Assembly (NCBI RefSeq): GCF_000716445.1
Contig: NZ_JNWK01000016.1
Span: 1-64,000, forward strand
DNA: 64,000 bases
Reading direction: 5' to 3'
From: Streptomyces wedmorensis
Lineage (GTDB): Bacteria; Actinomycetota; Actinomycetes; Streptomycetales; Streptomycetaceae
Positions 9,331 through 18,113 of this stretch are shown one piece after another. The position numbers and the translations under genes are program-made. The notes below the pieces were generated by a model. It had not been told where the DNA came from. It searched no databases and worked only from the letters and a program-made list of their open reading frames with translations. The stretch's first letter is position 1. Each line of letters starts with the position of its first letter.

Positions 9331-10133
9331 TCAGCGGCGCGGCTGGGGGCGGACGGTGAGGATCTGTTCGGCCTGGCCGACGGGGCCGTGGACGTCGTGC
9401 AGGACGCTGCTGGTGAGGCCCTGGCCCGTCGGGCCGAAGGCGACGGTGGTGTCGAGGCCGGTCCACGGGCCTTCCTGCTGCCGGTGCAGGTGGATCGTCA
9501 GGTCGAGGTTCGGGAACATCCAGACGGTGGGGTCCTGTTGGACGGCGATGCCGTTCGCGGTGTCCACGAGCGCGATGTACGAGGCGAGGGGCTGCTCGCC
9601 TCGCCCGCGACCAGGTCGAGGGGCGAGGACGACCACGCCGTCGCGCGGCCCCTGCGGGACCGGGGAGCCCGCCGGGCGTCGATGGACGACACGTACCCGC
9701 CGTGCCACTCCGCGTCCATCGCCCAGTGGGGCAGCGTGTCGGGCGAGGGCAGCGGGGCATGCGGGCTGTCGGCCACGGCCGAGGGGTCCGGGGACGCCAT
9801 CAGCCGGGCCCGGGCGCGGACCACGGCCCGGCCGCCTGTGGTGACGGTGGCCTCCAGGAGTTCGATGGTGCGGCCCGGCCGGACGGTCTCCACCGTGATC
9901 TCGCACTCGTCGAGGGCGATCCGGCCGAGGATGTCGTAGCTGATCCGCCCGAACACCAGACCGCCCGGCCGGTCCGCCGTGTGCCGGTCGAGGGCGTGCG
10001 CGACGAGCCCGGCCGGCGGGCTGAAGTGCTGTTCGTCGGCGCTCCACGCTCCGCCCGCGTGCGCCGTGGGCTTGAACCGGTGTTCGCCCGTCCGCTCGTA
10101 GTAGCTCTCGCGGGCCGTCGCGCCGGTGTTCAC
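9331..10133 (-). pseudogene. Acyl-CoA thioesterase-family gene with a 1-base frameshift
   Basis: Two overlapping frames together make one hotdog-fold thioesterase of about 267 residues. From GTG 10133 (GAGGAG upstream) the first frame reads ARESYYERTGEHRFKPTAHA, GGAWSADEQHFSPPAGLVAH and DILGRIALDECEITVETVRP, up to SSPLDLVAGEA. The expected continuation, SYIALVDTANGIAVQQDPTV and then GLTSSVLHDVHGPVGQAEQI, is in the next frame. Adding one base to the run GGGG at 9588-9591 restores a continuous protein. Length 803 bases is not a multiple of three, as expected. Either a recent inactivating deletion or a sequencing error in a homopolymer. Confidence 0.75.
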
Positions 10134-10249
10134 GGTGTCCGTCTCCTCGGGGTGGAGCCCGCGCACGCGGGCAGAAGGGTGTAGCGCTCACGCGTCCTGG
10201 GGAACGTGCGGGGCCGTCCACCATGCCCCGCCGCCCTCGGGGCCCGGCG

Positions 10250-10822
10250 CTACGAGGCCAGCCAGCCGCGCAGGAGTCTGCTGACGGCGGGCATCGCCGC
10301 GTACGTCATGAGCACGTTGAACACGCAGGCCATGACCGCGCTGCTGAGCAGCAGGGGGAGTGCGGTGAGGTGCGGCGTGAGGAAGAGGCCGCCGAGCACG
10401 GAGAGGGGGTAGATCGCCAGGGTCGCGCTGATCGCCATCTTCCACCGGGGCGGCGCGGGCCGCGTCGAACCCGGCTTGGCGAACCAGGTCTCCATGCCGG
10501 TCAGGGTGCGCCGGGCGATCTCGGTGTGGTGGTGCCCGTCGCAGTCGGCGAACCAGGCCGCGCGCTCGGGCGACTCCTGCCAGGTCCGGCACGCCTCCGT
10601 GTCCCGGAAGCGGTGGACGAGGAACCAGGGGGCGTCGCCGCCGGAGGAACGGAAGAACCCGTAGCCGAGATGGCCGGGGAAGGCGGCCGCGCTCTCCAGG
10701 ATGCCCTCCGCCCACCGTTCGAAGGACGCTTCGTGGCCGGGCTCCACGCGACGGGCTATCAGCAGCGTCACCTCGCCCGTGTCGGCGGGGACGGTGGTGT
10801 GTTCCAGGCTGACCGCGGTCAC
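10250..10822 (-). CDS. Antibiotic biosynthesis monooxygenase-domain protein with two C-terminal membrane helices
   Basis: A protein of 190 residues. Residues 15-110 form an ABM (dimeric alpha-beta barrel) domain: VTLLIARRVEPGHEASFERW, PGHLGYGFFRSSG, WFLVHRFRDTEACRTWQESP. The C-terminal 70 residues contain two hydrophobic helices (AISATLAIYPLSVLGGLFL and ALPLLLSSAVMACVFNVLMT), a common membrane-anchored subfamily. GTG start with GAGGAG upstream. Role unknown; ABM proteins may be haem- or quinone-related oxygenases. Confidence 0.8.
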   Translation of the reverse strand: MTAVSLEHTTVPADTGEVTLLIARRVEPGHEASFERWAEGILESAAAFPGHLGYGFFRSSGGDAPWFLVHRFRDTEACRTWQESPERAAWFADCDGHHHTEIARRTLTGMETWFAKPGSTRPAPPRWKMAISATLAIYPLSVLGGLFLTPHLTALPLLLSSAVMACVFNVLMTYAAMPAVSRLLRGWLAS

Positions 10823-10940
10823 AGGGACTCCTCGTGATCACGCCGCGCCCGTCCGCACTCTACGCGTCGTACGCCGGGGGAACCAGCGATGGACCGGTGC
10901 GGTCGGGCGGGTCTCCGCGCGGCCGTGGAGGATCGGCGCG

Positions 10941-11282
10941 TCAGCGCTTCAGCTGCGTGTCGAGCCAGGTCAGGACCTCGGGGGTCACGGGGTCGGTGAT
11001 GTCGGCGAACTCCTCGTGCTTCTTGAGGAACTTCGCCACGTACGGGCAGACCGGGACGATCCGCATCCCGGAGGCGCGCACGTCGGTCAGGGCCTGCTCG
11101 ACCAGGATCGAGGCGAGCCCCTGCCCGGCGTAGGCGTCGTCGATCTCGGTGTGGAAGAACACCCGCCGGTCGTCGCGGTCGCGGTACGCCGTCAGGCCGG
11201 CGCGCTGCTCGTCGACGAGGATCTCGTAGCGGTGGCGGGCGTCGACGCGACGGACGACGGGGGTGGTGGTCTGCTCGCTCAT
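10941..11282 (-). CDS. GNAT-like N-acetyltransferase, YjdJ type
   Basis: A 113-residue single-domain acetyltransferase-like protein of the YjdJ/Gtn1 type: HRYEILVDEQRAGLTAYRD, FFHTEIDDAYAGQGLASILV (the acetyl-CoA loop), IVPVCPYVAKFLKKHEEFAD. It follows the pirin gene by 42 bases on the same strand, probably in one operon. Substrate unknown. Confidence 0.85.
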   Translation of the reverse strand: MSEQTTTPVVRRVDARHRYEILVDEQRAGLTAYRDRDDRRVFFHTEIDDAYAGQGLASILVEQALTDVRASGMRIVPVCPYVAKFLKKHEEFADITDPVTPEVLTWLDTQLKR

Positions 11283-11324
11283 GGCGGTCCTTCCGGTGCG
11301 GCTTCCGTTGTCCCGGTACGGGGT

Positions 11325-12248
11325 TCAGCGGTGGGACGGGTTCTTGCGCGGGGTGATGACGGCGTTGGGCAGGGCGGGCGCGGGCAGCCGGTCGCCGGGG
11401 TAGCCGTCGACGGCGCCGAAGCGGTCGGAGGCCCGCTCCCACGCGTCCCGCGCCTCGACGACGTCCTGGTGGTCGCGGCCGATGAAGTTCCACCACATCA
11501 CGATCTCCTCCTCGAACGGCGGACCGCCGAGCAGGACCGTCCGGGCGGGGCGGTCGGACGTGTTGACGACGGTGAGGGCGGTGCGGCCGGGCGCGGCGTA
11601 GCCGAGCTCGGCGGGGAGGAGGGAGGCGCCGTCGAGGAGGACGGCGCCCTCGTCGACGAGCAGACCGTGCTCGAAGTCCGGGTCCACGTCCAGGGTGACG
11701 GCCGCGCCGGCGTCGATCAGGAGCTCGGCACCGAGGAGCGGGGTGAAGGTGCGGACCGGGGAGGTCTCGCCGGCGAGCGTCCCCAGGAACACCCGGAGTT
11801 CCGCCCCGTCGACGCGCAGGGGCCGGGGGGCGTGGTGCTGGAAGTCGCGCGGGGCGTGACGGTGCTCGTCGGGGAGGGCGACCCAGAGCTGGACGCCGTG
11901 CAGCACGGTCGTGTCGGGGGTGGAGACCTCCGTGTGGCTGATGCCGTGCCCGCCGGTCATGAGGTTGATCTCGCCGGGGCGTACGAAGGCGTGGGTGCCC
12001 AGGCTGTCGCGGTGCTCGATCTCCCCGGCGAACAGCCAGCTGACGGTCTGCAGGCCGGTGTGCGGGTGCGGGGCGACGTCCATGCCGCCGGACTCGGCGA
12101 CCCGGTCGGGGCCGTAGTGGTCGGCGAAGCACCAGGCGCCGATCAGCGTACGGGCCCGCTGCGGCAGGGTGCGGCGTACGGTCATGGCGCGCGGTCCGCC
12201 CAGGGGAACGTCCCGGGCGGTGAGGATCTCGATCTGCGTGTCAGCCAT
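11325..12248 (-). CDS. Pirin-family bicupin protein
   Basis: A protein of 307 residues. The N-terminal cupin has the iron-site pattern HPHTGLQTVSW and the downstream GHGISHTEVS, with His and Glu ligands of pirins; the C-terminal cupin follows. Some pirins act as quercetin dioxygenases or redox-sensitive co-regulators. It is divergent from the AhpD-like gene, 89 bases away, suggesting a shared oxidative-stress promoter region. Confidence 0.88.
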   Translation of the reverse strand: MADTQIEILTARDVPLGGPRAMTVRRTLPQRARTLIGAWCFADHYGPDRVAESGGMDVAPHPHTGLQTVSWLFAGEIEHRDSLGTHAFVRPGEINLMTGGHGISHTEVSTPDTTVLHGVQLWVALPDEHRHAPRDFQHHAPRPLRVDGAELRVFLGTLAGETSPVRTFTPLLGAELLIDAGAAVTLDVDPDFEHGLLVDEGAVLLDGASLLPAELGYAAPGRTALTVVNTSDRPARTVLLGGPPFEEEIVMWWNFIGRDHQDVVEARDAWERASDRFGAVDGYPGDRLPAPALPNAVITPRKNPSHR

Positions 12249-12337
12249 TTCCCAGCCCCTGCACCCTCATGTAGTTTCGTTTTCAACAAGTATGGACGAT
12301 CATCGTCCCGATGACAACCGATGAAGGAGAGCACACG

Positions 12338-12829
12338 GTGAGCGCGACGGCGAAGACCACGGCGGCCGACGGCCGGATCTACCTCGACAAGCGGAGCCCC
12401 GCCGCCTACCAGGCGCTGGTGAAGACCGCCGACGCCGTACGGACGACGGCGGCCGAGGCCGGCCTCGACCGGATCCTCGTCGAGCTGGTCAACCTCCGCG
12501 TGTCCCAGCTCAACGGCTGCGCCTACTGCCTCGACGTGCACACCCGCGCCGCGCTACGGGCCGGAGAGACGACCCGGCGACTCGGCGTGCTGCCCGCCTG
12601 GCGCGACACCGAGCTCTTCACCGCCCGCGAGCGCGCGGCCCTCGCCCTCGCCGAGGCCACCACCCACCCCGCCGACGCGCTCGCCCAGGAGCGGGCGTAC
12701 GACGAGGCGCGACAGGCGCTGGACGACGCCGAGATCTCCGCGGTCATCTGGGTGGCCATCACCATCAACGCCTTCAACCGCGTCTCGATCCTGAGCAAGC
12801 ACCCGGTTCGCGAGACCTCCGCCGTCTGA
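12338..12829 (+). CDS. Carboxymuconolactone decarboxylase / AhpD-like protein
   Basis: A protein of 163 residues from GTG 12338, chosen because AAGGAGA (12324-12330) lies seven bases upstream; ATG 12311 has no ribosome site. The motif CAYCLDVHT holds the CxxC pair plus the His of AhpD-type alkylhydroperoxidases (reduction of peroxides through a dithiol). The EYDEA/ALDDAEISAVIWVAITINAFNR region fits the family helix bundle. Confidence 0.88.
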   Translation: MSATAKTTAADGRIYLDKRSPAAYQALVKTADAVRTTAAEAGLDRILVELVNLRVSQLNGCAYCLDVHTRAALRAGETTRRLGVLPAWRDTELFTARERAALALAEATTHPADALAQERAYDEARQALDDAEISAVIWVAITINAFNRVSILSKHPVRETSAV

Positions 12830-12860
12830 CTCCCCGCCCCTGGCCCGGCCGGAGCGTCGG

Positions 12861-12876
12861 ACCGCCACGCGGCGGT
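12861..12876. terminator. Short terminator hairpin between convergent genes
   Basis: ACCGCC (12861-12866) pairs with GGCGGT (12871-12876) around a 4-base loop between the AhpD-like and phosphoesterase genes. Confidence 0.45.
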
Positions 12877-12879
12877 GGT

Positions 12880-14298
12880 TCAGCGGCAGTCGCCCGAGCC
12901 GTGGTCGTCGTACGACTCGCCCGCCACGGGCACGAACTGCCAGTCGTAGCCGTCGGGGCGCAGGGTCAGCTTCAGGACGCCGAAGGTGTCGTCGTTGCGG
13001 GCCTCGCTGTTCGGCTGGACGGCGCCGAAGTCGTAGAGGCCCGCGCCGCCCGTGCCGACGACGAACTGCCGCAGACCGCGGGCGCTGTCCGCCCGGCCGC
13101 TCGGGTCCTGCGGGGCGAAGCGCTCGTACTGGTGGTTGTGGCCGGTGAGGATCACCTCGGCGCCGTGGTCGTACAGCGCCTGGATCAGCGGACCCGTCGC
13201 GCGATCGGGGCCGTTGCGGGAACTGGAGGTCCAGCGCGGCCTGTGCCAGTACGCCACCGTGCACGGCTTGTCGCTGGCGGCGAGGTCCGCGCGCAGCCAC
13301 TTCTCCTGAGTCGACCCGGCGGACATGTCGATCTCGGAGTTCAGCGAGACCACGTGCCAGTTCCCGAGGTCGTACGAGTAGTAACCGCGGTGCGCCGGAC
13401 CGGCGTTGGCACCGAAGTAACCGTAGTACCCGGCCGCTCCGGGGGTGTTGTAGTCGTGGTTGCCCGGGGTCGGCATCGTGCGCGCCTTGTGGCGGCCCCA
13501 CGTCGGCTCGTAGAACGCGGCGAAGTCCGAAGCGGAGCCGTCGGGGTAGGCGTTGTCGCCGAGGGCGACGACCGTGCCGGAGACGTGGTCGAGCAGGTCG
13601 GCGGTCGCGGAGTCCGTGGCGCTCGGGGTGGCGATGTCTCCCGCACCGACCAGCACCGGCACCAGGTCGGTGGGCGGCGGGGGAGCCGTGGCGGTCCTCG
13701 ACGGGGTCGGCTCGGGCGCCGGGCCCGTCTCGATCACCAGCCGTGGTGCGGTCGCACCGGTCTCGCGCGAGTCGTAGTGGACTCCGTCCGGGTTCGGTGA
13801 CGTGACGCCGATGTCGAAGGTGCCGTCGCCCTTCACATACGACGTCACGTCGACGTCGTACCAGGTGTCGGAGGCGACCGCGCCCAGGGAGCCGAGCACC
13901 TCGCCGTCGACGGCGGGCCTGTCGTCGTAGGTGACGGCCGTCTCGGACCATTCGGCGCCGGGCATCGCGCGGAACGTGCCGCCGTTGACGCCTCCGGCGC
14001 CGACGGCGTCGTCGACGTGGATCCGGAGCGTCGCCCGTGTCACCGGCAGCGTGACGCCGGTGACGGCGAACCGCAACAGCGTCTCCTTCACCGGGTTGCC
14101 GTCCACGTCGAGCTGCCGTGAGGTGCCGTAGTTCGTGGCCGGGTGCTCGCTGTCGACGTACGTGTCCGCGACGGCGACGAAGGAGGTGCTCGCCGCCGAG
14201 GCGGCGGGGGCGAGGCCGGGCAGGGCCGTGGCCGCCAGGGTGGCTGTGGCGAGGGCGCCGACGAGGGCCGCCTTGGGGCCCGTTCGCAGACGCAGCAT
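12880..14298 (-). CDS. Secreted metallophosphoesterase with N-terminal DNRLRE/CBM96-like domain
   Basis: A protein of 472 residues. A signal peptide (hydrophobic core AALVGALATATLAATALPGL, Ala-rich cleavage site near 35) leads into a beta-sandwich of the DNRLRE/CBM96 type (DTYVDSEHPATNYGTSRQL, LLRFAVTG), a Pro/Thr linker near 205, then a calcineurin-like phosphoesterase: GAGDIATP, ALGDNAYPDG, PTPGNHDYN and TGHNHQYERF supply the Asp, Asn and His metal ligands. It probably hydrolyses phosphate esters outside the cell. Phosphate control is likely for such enzymes but no PHO box was identified. Confidence 0.88.
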   Translation of the reverse strand: MLRLRTGPKAALVGALATATLAATALPGLAPAASAASTSFVAVADTYVDSEHPATNYGTSRQLDVDGNPVKETLLRFAVTGVTLPVTRATLRIHVDDAVGAGGVNGGTFRAMPGAEWSETAVTYDDRPAVDGEVLGSLGAVASDTWYDVDVTSYVKGDGTFDIGVTSPNPDGVHYDSRETGATAPRLVIETGPAPEPTPSRTATAPPPPTDLVPVLVGAGDIATPSATDSATADLLDHVSGTVVALGDNAYPDGSASDFAAFYEPTWGRHKARTMPTPGNHDYNTPGAAGYYGYFGANAGPAHRGYYSYDLGNWHVVSLNSEIDMSAGSTQEKWLRADLAASDKPCTVAYWHRPRWTSSSRNGPDRATGPLIQALYDHGAEVILTGHNHQYERFAPQDPSGRADSARGLRQFVVGTGGAGLYDFGAVQPNSEARNDDTFGVLKLTLRPDGYDWQFVPVAGESYDDHGSGDCR

Positions 14299-14373
14299 GC
14301 CGAACCTCTCGATCGCGGGGCGACGCCCGCTCGGTCCAGCTTACGACGGGGCGGGCCGGGCCTCACCCGGACT

Positions 14374-14868
14374 TCAGCCGCCCTTGCCGCCCGCGCGGGG
14401 GCGGGAGGGGGCTCCTGGCCGCGGGTAGACGCGGGACTGCTTGACGCTGCCGAAGGCGAAACTGGACTCGATCGAGGCGATGCCCGGGATGGCGTGGATC
14501 CGGGTGCGGACGAGGGCCTCGTAGGCCTCCAGGCTCTCGATGACGACCCTCAGCAGGTAGTCGCTGCTGCCGGCCATCAGATAGCAGTCCTGGATGTGGT
14601 CGATGAGGCCGACGTGCTGCTCGAACACGTTGACCGCCTCGGCCGTGTGGCGTTCCAGGCGGATCCGCACGAAGACGGTGATCGGCAGCCCGAAGGCGAC
14701 CTGGTCGACGGTGGCCGTGTAGCCGCCGATCAGTCCCGAGTCCTCGAGGCGGCGCACCCGGCGCAGGCAGGGGGAGGGGGACAGCCGGATCCGGTCGGCG
14801 AGGTCCTGGTTCGAGAGGCGTCCGTCCGCCTGCAACTCGTGGATGATCTGGAAGTCCACGGCGTCCAT
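14374..14868 (-). CDS. Lrp/AsnC-family transcriptional regulator
   Basis: A 164-residue regulator. N-terminal winged helix (DAVDFQIIHELQADGRLSNQ, LADRIRLSPSPCLRRVRRLE) is followed by the RAM ligand-binding domain (GLPITVFVRIRLERHTAEAV, CYLMAGSSDYLLRVVI). ATG 14868 has GAGGAG upstream. It is divergent from an EamA exporter and an aminotransferase, and three operator-like palindromes lie between, so it probably senses an amino acid and controls its efflux and turnover. Confidence 0.9.
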   Translation of the reverse strand: MDAVDFQIIHELQADGRLSNQDLADRIRLSPSPCLRRVRRLEDSGLIGGYTATVDQVAFGLPITVFVRIRLERHTAEAVNVFEQHVGLIDHIQDCYLMAGSSDYLLRVVIESLEAYEALVRTRIHAIPGIASIESSFAFGSVKQSRVYPRPGAPSRPRAGGKGG

Positions 14869-14889
14869 GGGCTCTCCTCGGCTGAACTT

Positions 14890-14943
14890 GGCAGAATCTG
14901 CCCCCACGCTATGCCTGGAGGGCATAACTGGCAATCGTCTGCC
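14890..14943. promoter_or_regulatory. Lrp operator cluster
   Basis: GGCAGA-A-TCTGCC (14890-14902) is a perfect 13-bp palindrome. GGCAATCGTCTGCC (14930-14943) is an imperfect second copy 40 bases on, and ATGCC-TGGAG-GGCAT (14911-14925) lies between them. Spacing over several turns suits the multimeric wrapping of Lrp-type regulators, controlling both divergent transcripts. Confidence 0.6.
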
Positions 14944-15024
14944 CCGCCCGAAGCTCTAGTGTTGCCGGTCGGGGCAAGCCGGACGTCGGTACCGCCCGAA
15001 TGCTTCGAGCGGGAGGAATGGTCG

Positions 15025-16032
15025 GTGGCCGCAACGCGATCGGCGGGGACGAGCACGGCGGAGGCGCCGGAAACGGGGACTCCGAGCGGCGGGCCCGGGG
15101 CGGAACCGAGCGCCATCGGGACCCGGGGCCTGTCCCCGCACGCGGTGGGCACGGTCGCGCTGCTGCTCACCGTCGCCATCTGGGCGGCGTTCGCGCTCAG
15201 CGCCCGCGCGCTGAGCAGCTCGACGCTGCTGCCGGCGGACGCGGCTCTGCTGCGCTTCGGCGTGCCCCTCGTCGTCCTCGCCCCGGCGATTTGGCGGCGC
15301 AGGCGCCGGCTGGCGGCCGTCCGGCCCGGCCCCGCAGCCAAGATCATCTGTGGCGCCGGGGTGCCGTTCTTCCTCGCCGCCATGTACGGCGGCTCCCTGA
15401 CCTCGGCCGCCTTCGTCGGGGCGATCGTGCCCGGCATGGTCCCGCTGTTCGTCTCCGGCCTCATGGTCGCGAGCGGCAAGAGCGCCCCGCGCGGCACGCA
15501 GGCGGCGGGCCTCGCGCTCATCGTCGCCGGCGTCGTGGCCCTGGTGTGGCGCTACACCACGTCCCTCGACGGGGACGTCCTCCTCGGCACCGGGACGCTG
15601 CTCGTCGCCAGCGGCCTGTGGGCCCTGTACACCGTGGGCCTGCGCGAAGTGGACCTCGACCCCGTCGGGTCCATCGGCCTGCTCTGCCTGCCGTCCTTCG
15701 CCGTCATCGCGCTGCTGAGCCTGACCGGCGTCCTGCCCACCGGCCTCGCCCGGGCGGAGGGCGGCGACATCGCGCTGTTCCTCGTCGTGCAGGGCCTGGG
15801 CGTCGGCCTGTGCGCGGGACTGCTGTACGCGTTCGCGATCCGCCGGCTCGGCCCGGAGCGCAGCTCCGTCGTCGGAAGCCTCAGCCCGGTCGCCGTCGTC
15901 CTGCTCGCCGTGCCCCTCCTCCACGAGACGCCCACCCTGCCCGTCGTGGTCGGCGTCCCCCTGATCACCCTCGGCGTCGCCCTCGCCAACCGGCGCCGCA
16001 GCCCCCGAACCAAGGTGTCCGCCGATGCTTGA
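15025..16032 (+). CDS. EamA/DMT-family transporter
   Basis: A protein of 335 residues from GTG 15025 (GGGAGG eight bases upstream); the open frame runs far upstream but without coding character. Ten hydrophobic segments in two EamA repeats: AVGTVALLLTVAIWAAFALS opens the first and GTLLVASGLWALYTVGL the second. It is probably an amino-acid or metabolite exporter, given the Lrp regulator and overlapping aminotransferase gene (8-bp overlap). Confidence 0.85.
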   Translation: MAATRSAGTSTAEAPETGTPSGGPGAEPSAIGTRGLSPHAVGTVALLLTVAIWAAFALSARALSSSTLLPADAALLRFGVPLVVLAPAIWRRRRRLAAVRPGPAAKIICGAGVPFFLAAMYGGSLTSAAFVGAIVPGMVPLFVSGLMVASGKSAPRGTQAAGLALIVAGVVALVWRYTTSLDGDVLLGTGTLLVASGLWALYTVGLREVDLDPVGSIGLLCLPSFAVIALLSLTGVLPTGLARAEGGDIALFLVVQGLGVGLCAGLLYAFAIRRLGPERSSVVGSLSPVAVVLLAVPLLHETPTLPVVVGVPLITLGVALANRRRSPRTKVSADA

Positions 16033-17230
16033 GCTCCTGCCCGCCCCGCCCGCCGACCCGCTGTGGGACCTGACGGCCGAGTACGCCGCCGACCCGCGCC
16101 CCGAGCGCCTCGACCTCGTCCTCGGCGTCTACCGCGACCACACCGGCATCACGCCCGTCATGGCGGCGGTCAAGGAGGCCGAGATACGCCTGGCGGAACG
16201 CTCCGGCTCCAAGGAGTACCTGGGCCTGTCGGGCAACACCGCCTTCAACCGCGCCATGCTCGGCACCGTCCTCGGCACCGAAGCCCTCACGTCGCGGGCG
16301 ACCGCCGTCCAGACCGTGGCGGGCACCGGCGCCCTGCGCCTCCTCGCCGACCTCGTACGGCAGACCCGCCCCGGCACCACGGTCTGGATCAGCGACCCGG
16401 CGTACGTCAACCACCGCCCCATCCTCGAAGGCGCCGGTCTCACCGTCCGCACCTACCGGTGGCTCGGCACCACCGGACGCCCGGACGCCGCCGACATGCT
16501 GGAGGACCTCCGCGCGGCGGGGCCCGGCGACGTCGTCCTGCTCCAGGGCTGCTGCCACAACCCCACCGGCGCCGACCCCTCCTTCGCGACGTGGGAAGAG
16601 CTCGCCGGACTCGCCGCGGCCCGCGGCTGGATCCCCTTCGTCGACCTGGCCTACCACGGCCTCGGCGACGGCCTGGAGGCCGACCTCGCCCCGACCCGCA
16701 TGCTGGCCGAACGCCTCCCCGAACTGCTGGTCGCCGTCAGCTGCTCCAAGAACTTCGGCCTCTACCGGGACCGCACCGGCTGCGCCATCGTCCTCGGCTC
16801 CTCCACGCGCGAGCTCCGCCACGTCGAGACCGCCCTGCAGAACGCCGCCCGCACCCTGTACTCCATGCCCCCGGACCACGGTGCCGCCGTCGTCGCCACC
16901 ATCCTCGACGACGAGCGCCTCAAGTCCGCCTGGCTCGCCGAACTCGACCTCATGCGCCACCGCATCACGGCCAACCGCACCGACCTCGTCGCCCACCTCA
17001 CCGCCCTCGGCCACGAGCACCAGGCCCGAGCCCTCGCCCGCCAGAAGGGCATGTTCTCGATGCTCCCCCTCACCCCGGAACAGATGCGCCACCTCCGCCA
17101 CCGGTCCGCCGTCTACGGCACCGACGCCGGCCGCGTCAACATCGCCGGCGTCCCCGCCCACCGCATCCCCTTCCTCGCCCACGGCATCGCCGACGCCCTG
17201 CGGACCCCGAGCCCCCCGGGCACCGTCTGA
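16025..17230 (+). CDS. Aromatic/aspartate-type aminotransferase (class I)
   Basis: A 401-residue PLP enzyme of the AspC/TyrB subgroup. The starting tetrad is GVYRDHTG; CHNPTG holds the Asn at 179, VDLAYHG the Asp 207 and Tyr 210 that hold the cofactor, and SCSKNFGLYRDR the Schiff-base Lys 242. AspC-like rather than the usual Streptomyces Ib type. Overlaps the EamA gene by 8 bp, so both are translated together. Expected reaction: transfer of an amino group between an amino acid (aromatic or acidic) and a 2-oxo acid. Confidence 0.88.
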   Translation: MLELLPAPPADPLWDLTAEYAADPRPERLDLVLGVYRDHTGITPVMAAVKEAEIRLAERSGSKEYLGLSGNTAFNRAMLGTVLGTEALTSRATAVQTVAGTGALRLLADLVRQTRPGTTVWISDPAYVNHRPILEGAGLTVRTYRWLGTTGRPDAADMLEDLRAAGPGDVVLLQGCCHNPTGADPSFATWEELAGLAAARGWIPFVDLAYHGLGDGLEADLAPTRMLAERLPELLVAVSCSKNFGLYRDRTGCAIVLGSSTRELRHVETALQNAARTLYSMPPDHGAAVVATILDDERLKSAWLAELDLMRHRITANRTDLVAHLTALGHEHQARALARQKGMFSMLPLTPEQMRHLRHRSAVYGTDAGRVNIAGVPAHRIPFLAHGIADALRTPSPPGTV

Positions 17231-17246
17231 CACACCGGCGCGGCCC

Positions 17247-18113
17247 TCAGCGGCGCGGACCCGTCGGCAGGTAGTACGGCCGGTGGTGGGCGGCGACCGG
17301 GGCCGACTGGAACGTCCACGCGCCCGCGGCCGGCGCGCCGGCCGGGAGGACGGTGCGCAGGTCGCGGCCCAGGTCGCCGTCCGGGGCGTGCACCGCGAGC
17401 CGGGTGCGCCCGGAGTGCGCGGGGGCGGCCAGGTCGTACCAGGCGTACGGCTGGCCGACGTTCATCGGGCCGGCGAGCAGGCGCCCCTCGCGGTCGGTGC
17501 CGTAGCCGGTGACCGGGGCGGAGCCGGCGGCGACCGCGGTCAGCCCGTCCAGCTTCGCCGTGAGGTCGAGCAGCGGGGCCGTTCCCCGCTCCAGGGCGTC
17601 GTCCGGACCGATCTCGGCCGCCTTGCACCGCACGGTCCAGGTCGCGCCCGCAGGTCCGTTGAGGGACGGCAGGCCGACCTCGAACCAGCCCGGGTACTTG
17701 GGTTCCGCATACAGCTCGCGTCCGGCCCTGATCGCGAACGGGTTGTCGCACACGACGTGGAGGCGGGCGATGCCGAGCAGCTTCGTCTGGTCCCAGCCCT
17801 GCGCGTACTGGGCGTAGGTCAGCCGCGGCAGCCGGCCCGCCTCGGCCGTCGGGAACGCGACGACGTTGAACTCGATCTCCTGGGTGACGCCGCCGCCGAA
17901 CGCGTACTGCGCGAAGTACAGCTGGTAGTTCAGCGAGACCAGGGCCCGCCCGTCGTCGAACGTGGCCGCGGTCAGGTCCGGGTGGTGCTTGGCGAGCAGG
18001 ACGTGCACCGGGTCCGGGTCCACCAGCCAGTCGACGCCGATCTGGTGCAACGCGCCGTAGTGGAACGGCAGCCGGAACGGTTCGGGCACGGGCGGCAGGG
18101 GCAGCGAGGTCAC
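17247..18113 (-). CDS. Acetoacetate-decarboxylase-like (ADC superfamily) protein
   Basis: A 288-residue protein with the ADC beta-barrel pattern. The segment AIRAGRELYAEPKYPGWFEV aligns with the GRE.YG.PK motif of acetoacetate decarboxylase, whose Lys forms the Schiff base, so the Lys in EPKYP is a candidate catalytic residue. FNVVAFPTAEAGRLP also fits. GTG 18113 overlaps the stop of the GMC gene by 4 bp. Whether it decarboxylates a product of the oxidoreductase is inference. Confidence 0.7.
   Translation of the reverse strand: MTSLPLPPVPEPFRLPFHYGALHQIGVDWLVDPDPVHVLLAKHHPDLTAATFDDGRALVSLNYQLYFAQYAFGGGVTQEIEFNVVAFPTAEAGRLPRLTYAQYAQGWDQTKLLGIARLHVVCDNPFAIRAGRELYAEPKYPGWFEVGLPSLNGPAGATWTVRCKAAEIGPDDALERGTAPLLDLTAKLDGLTAVAAGSAPVTGYGTDREGRLLAGPMNVGQPYAWYDLAAPAHSGRTRLAVHAPDGDLGRDLRTVLPAGAPAAGAWTFQSAPVAAHHRPYYLPTGPRR

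Noticed and set aside
14143..15024. Long open frame continuing upstream of the EamA gene on the plus strand
   Set aside because: It runs antisense through the Lrp gene with shadow composition; the real start is GTG 15025 with GGGAGG upstream.
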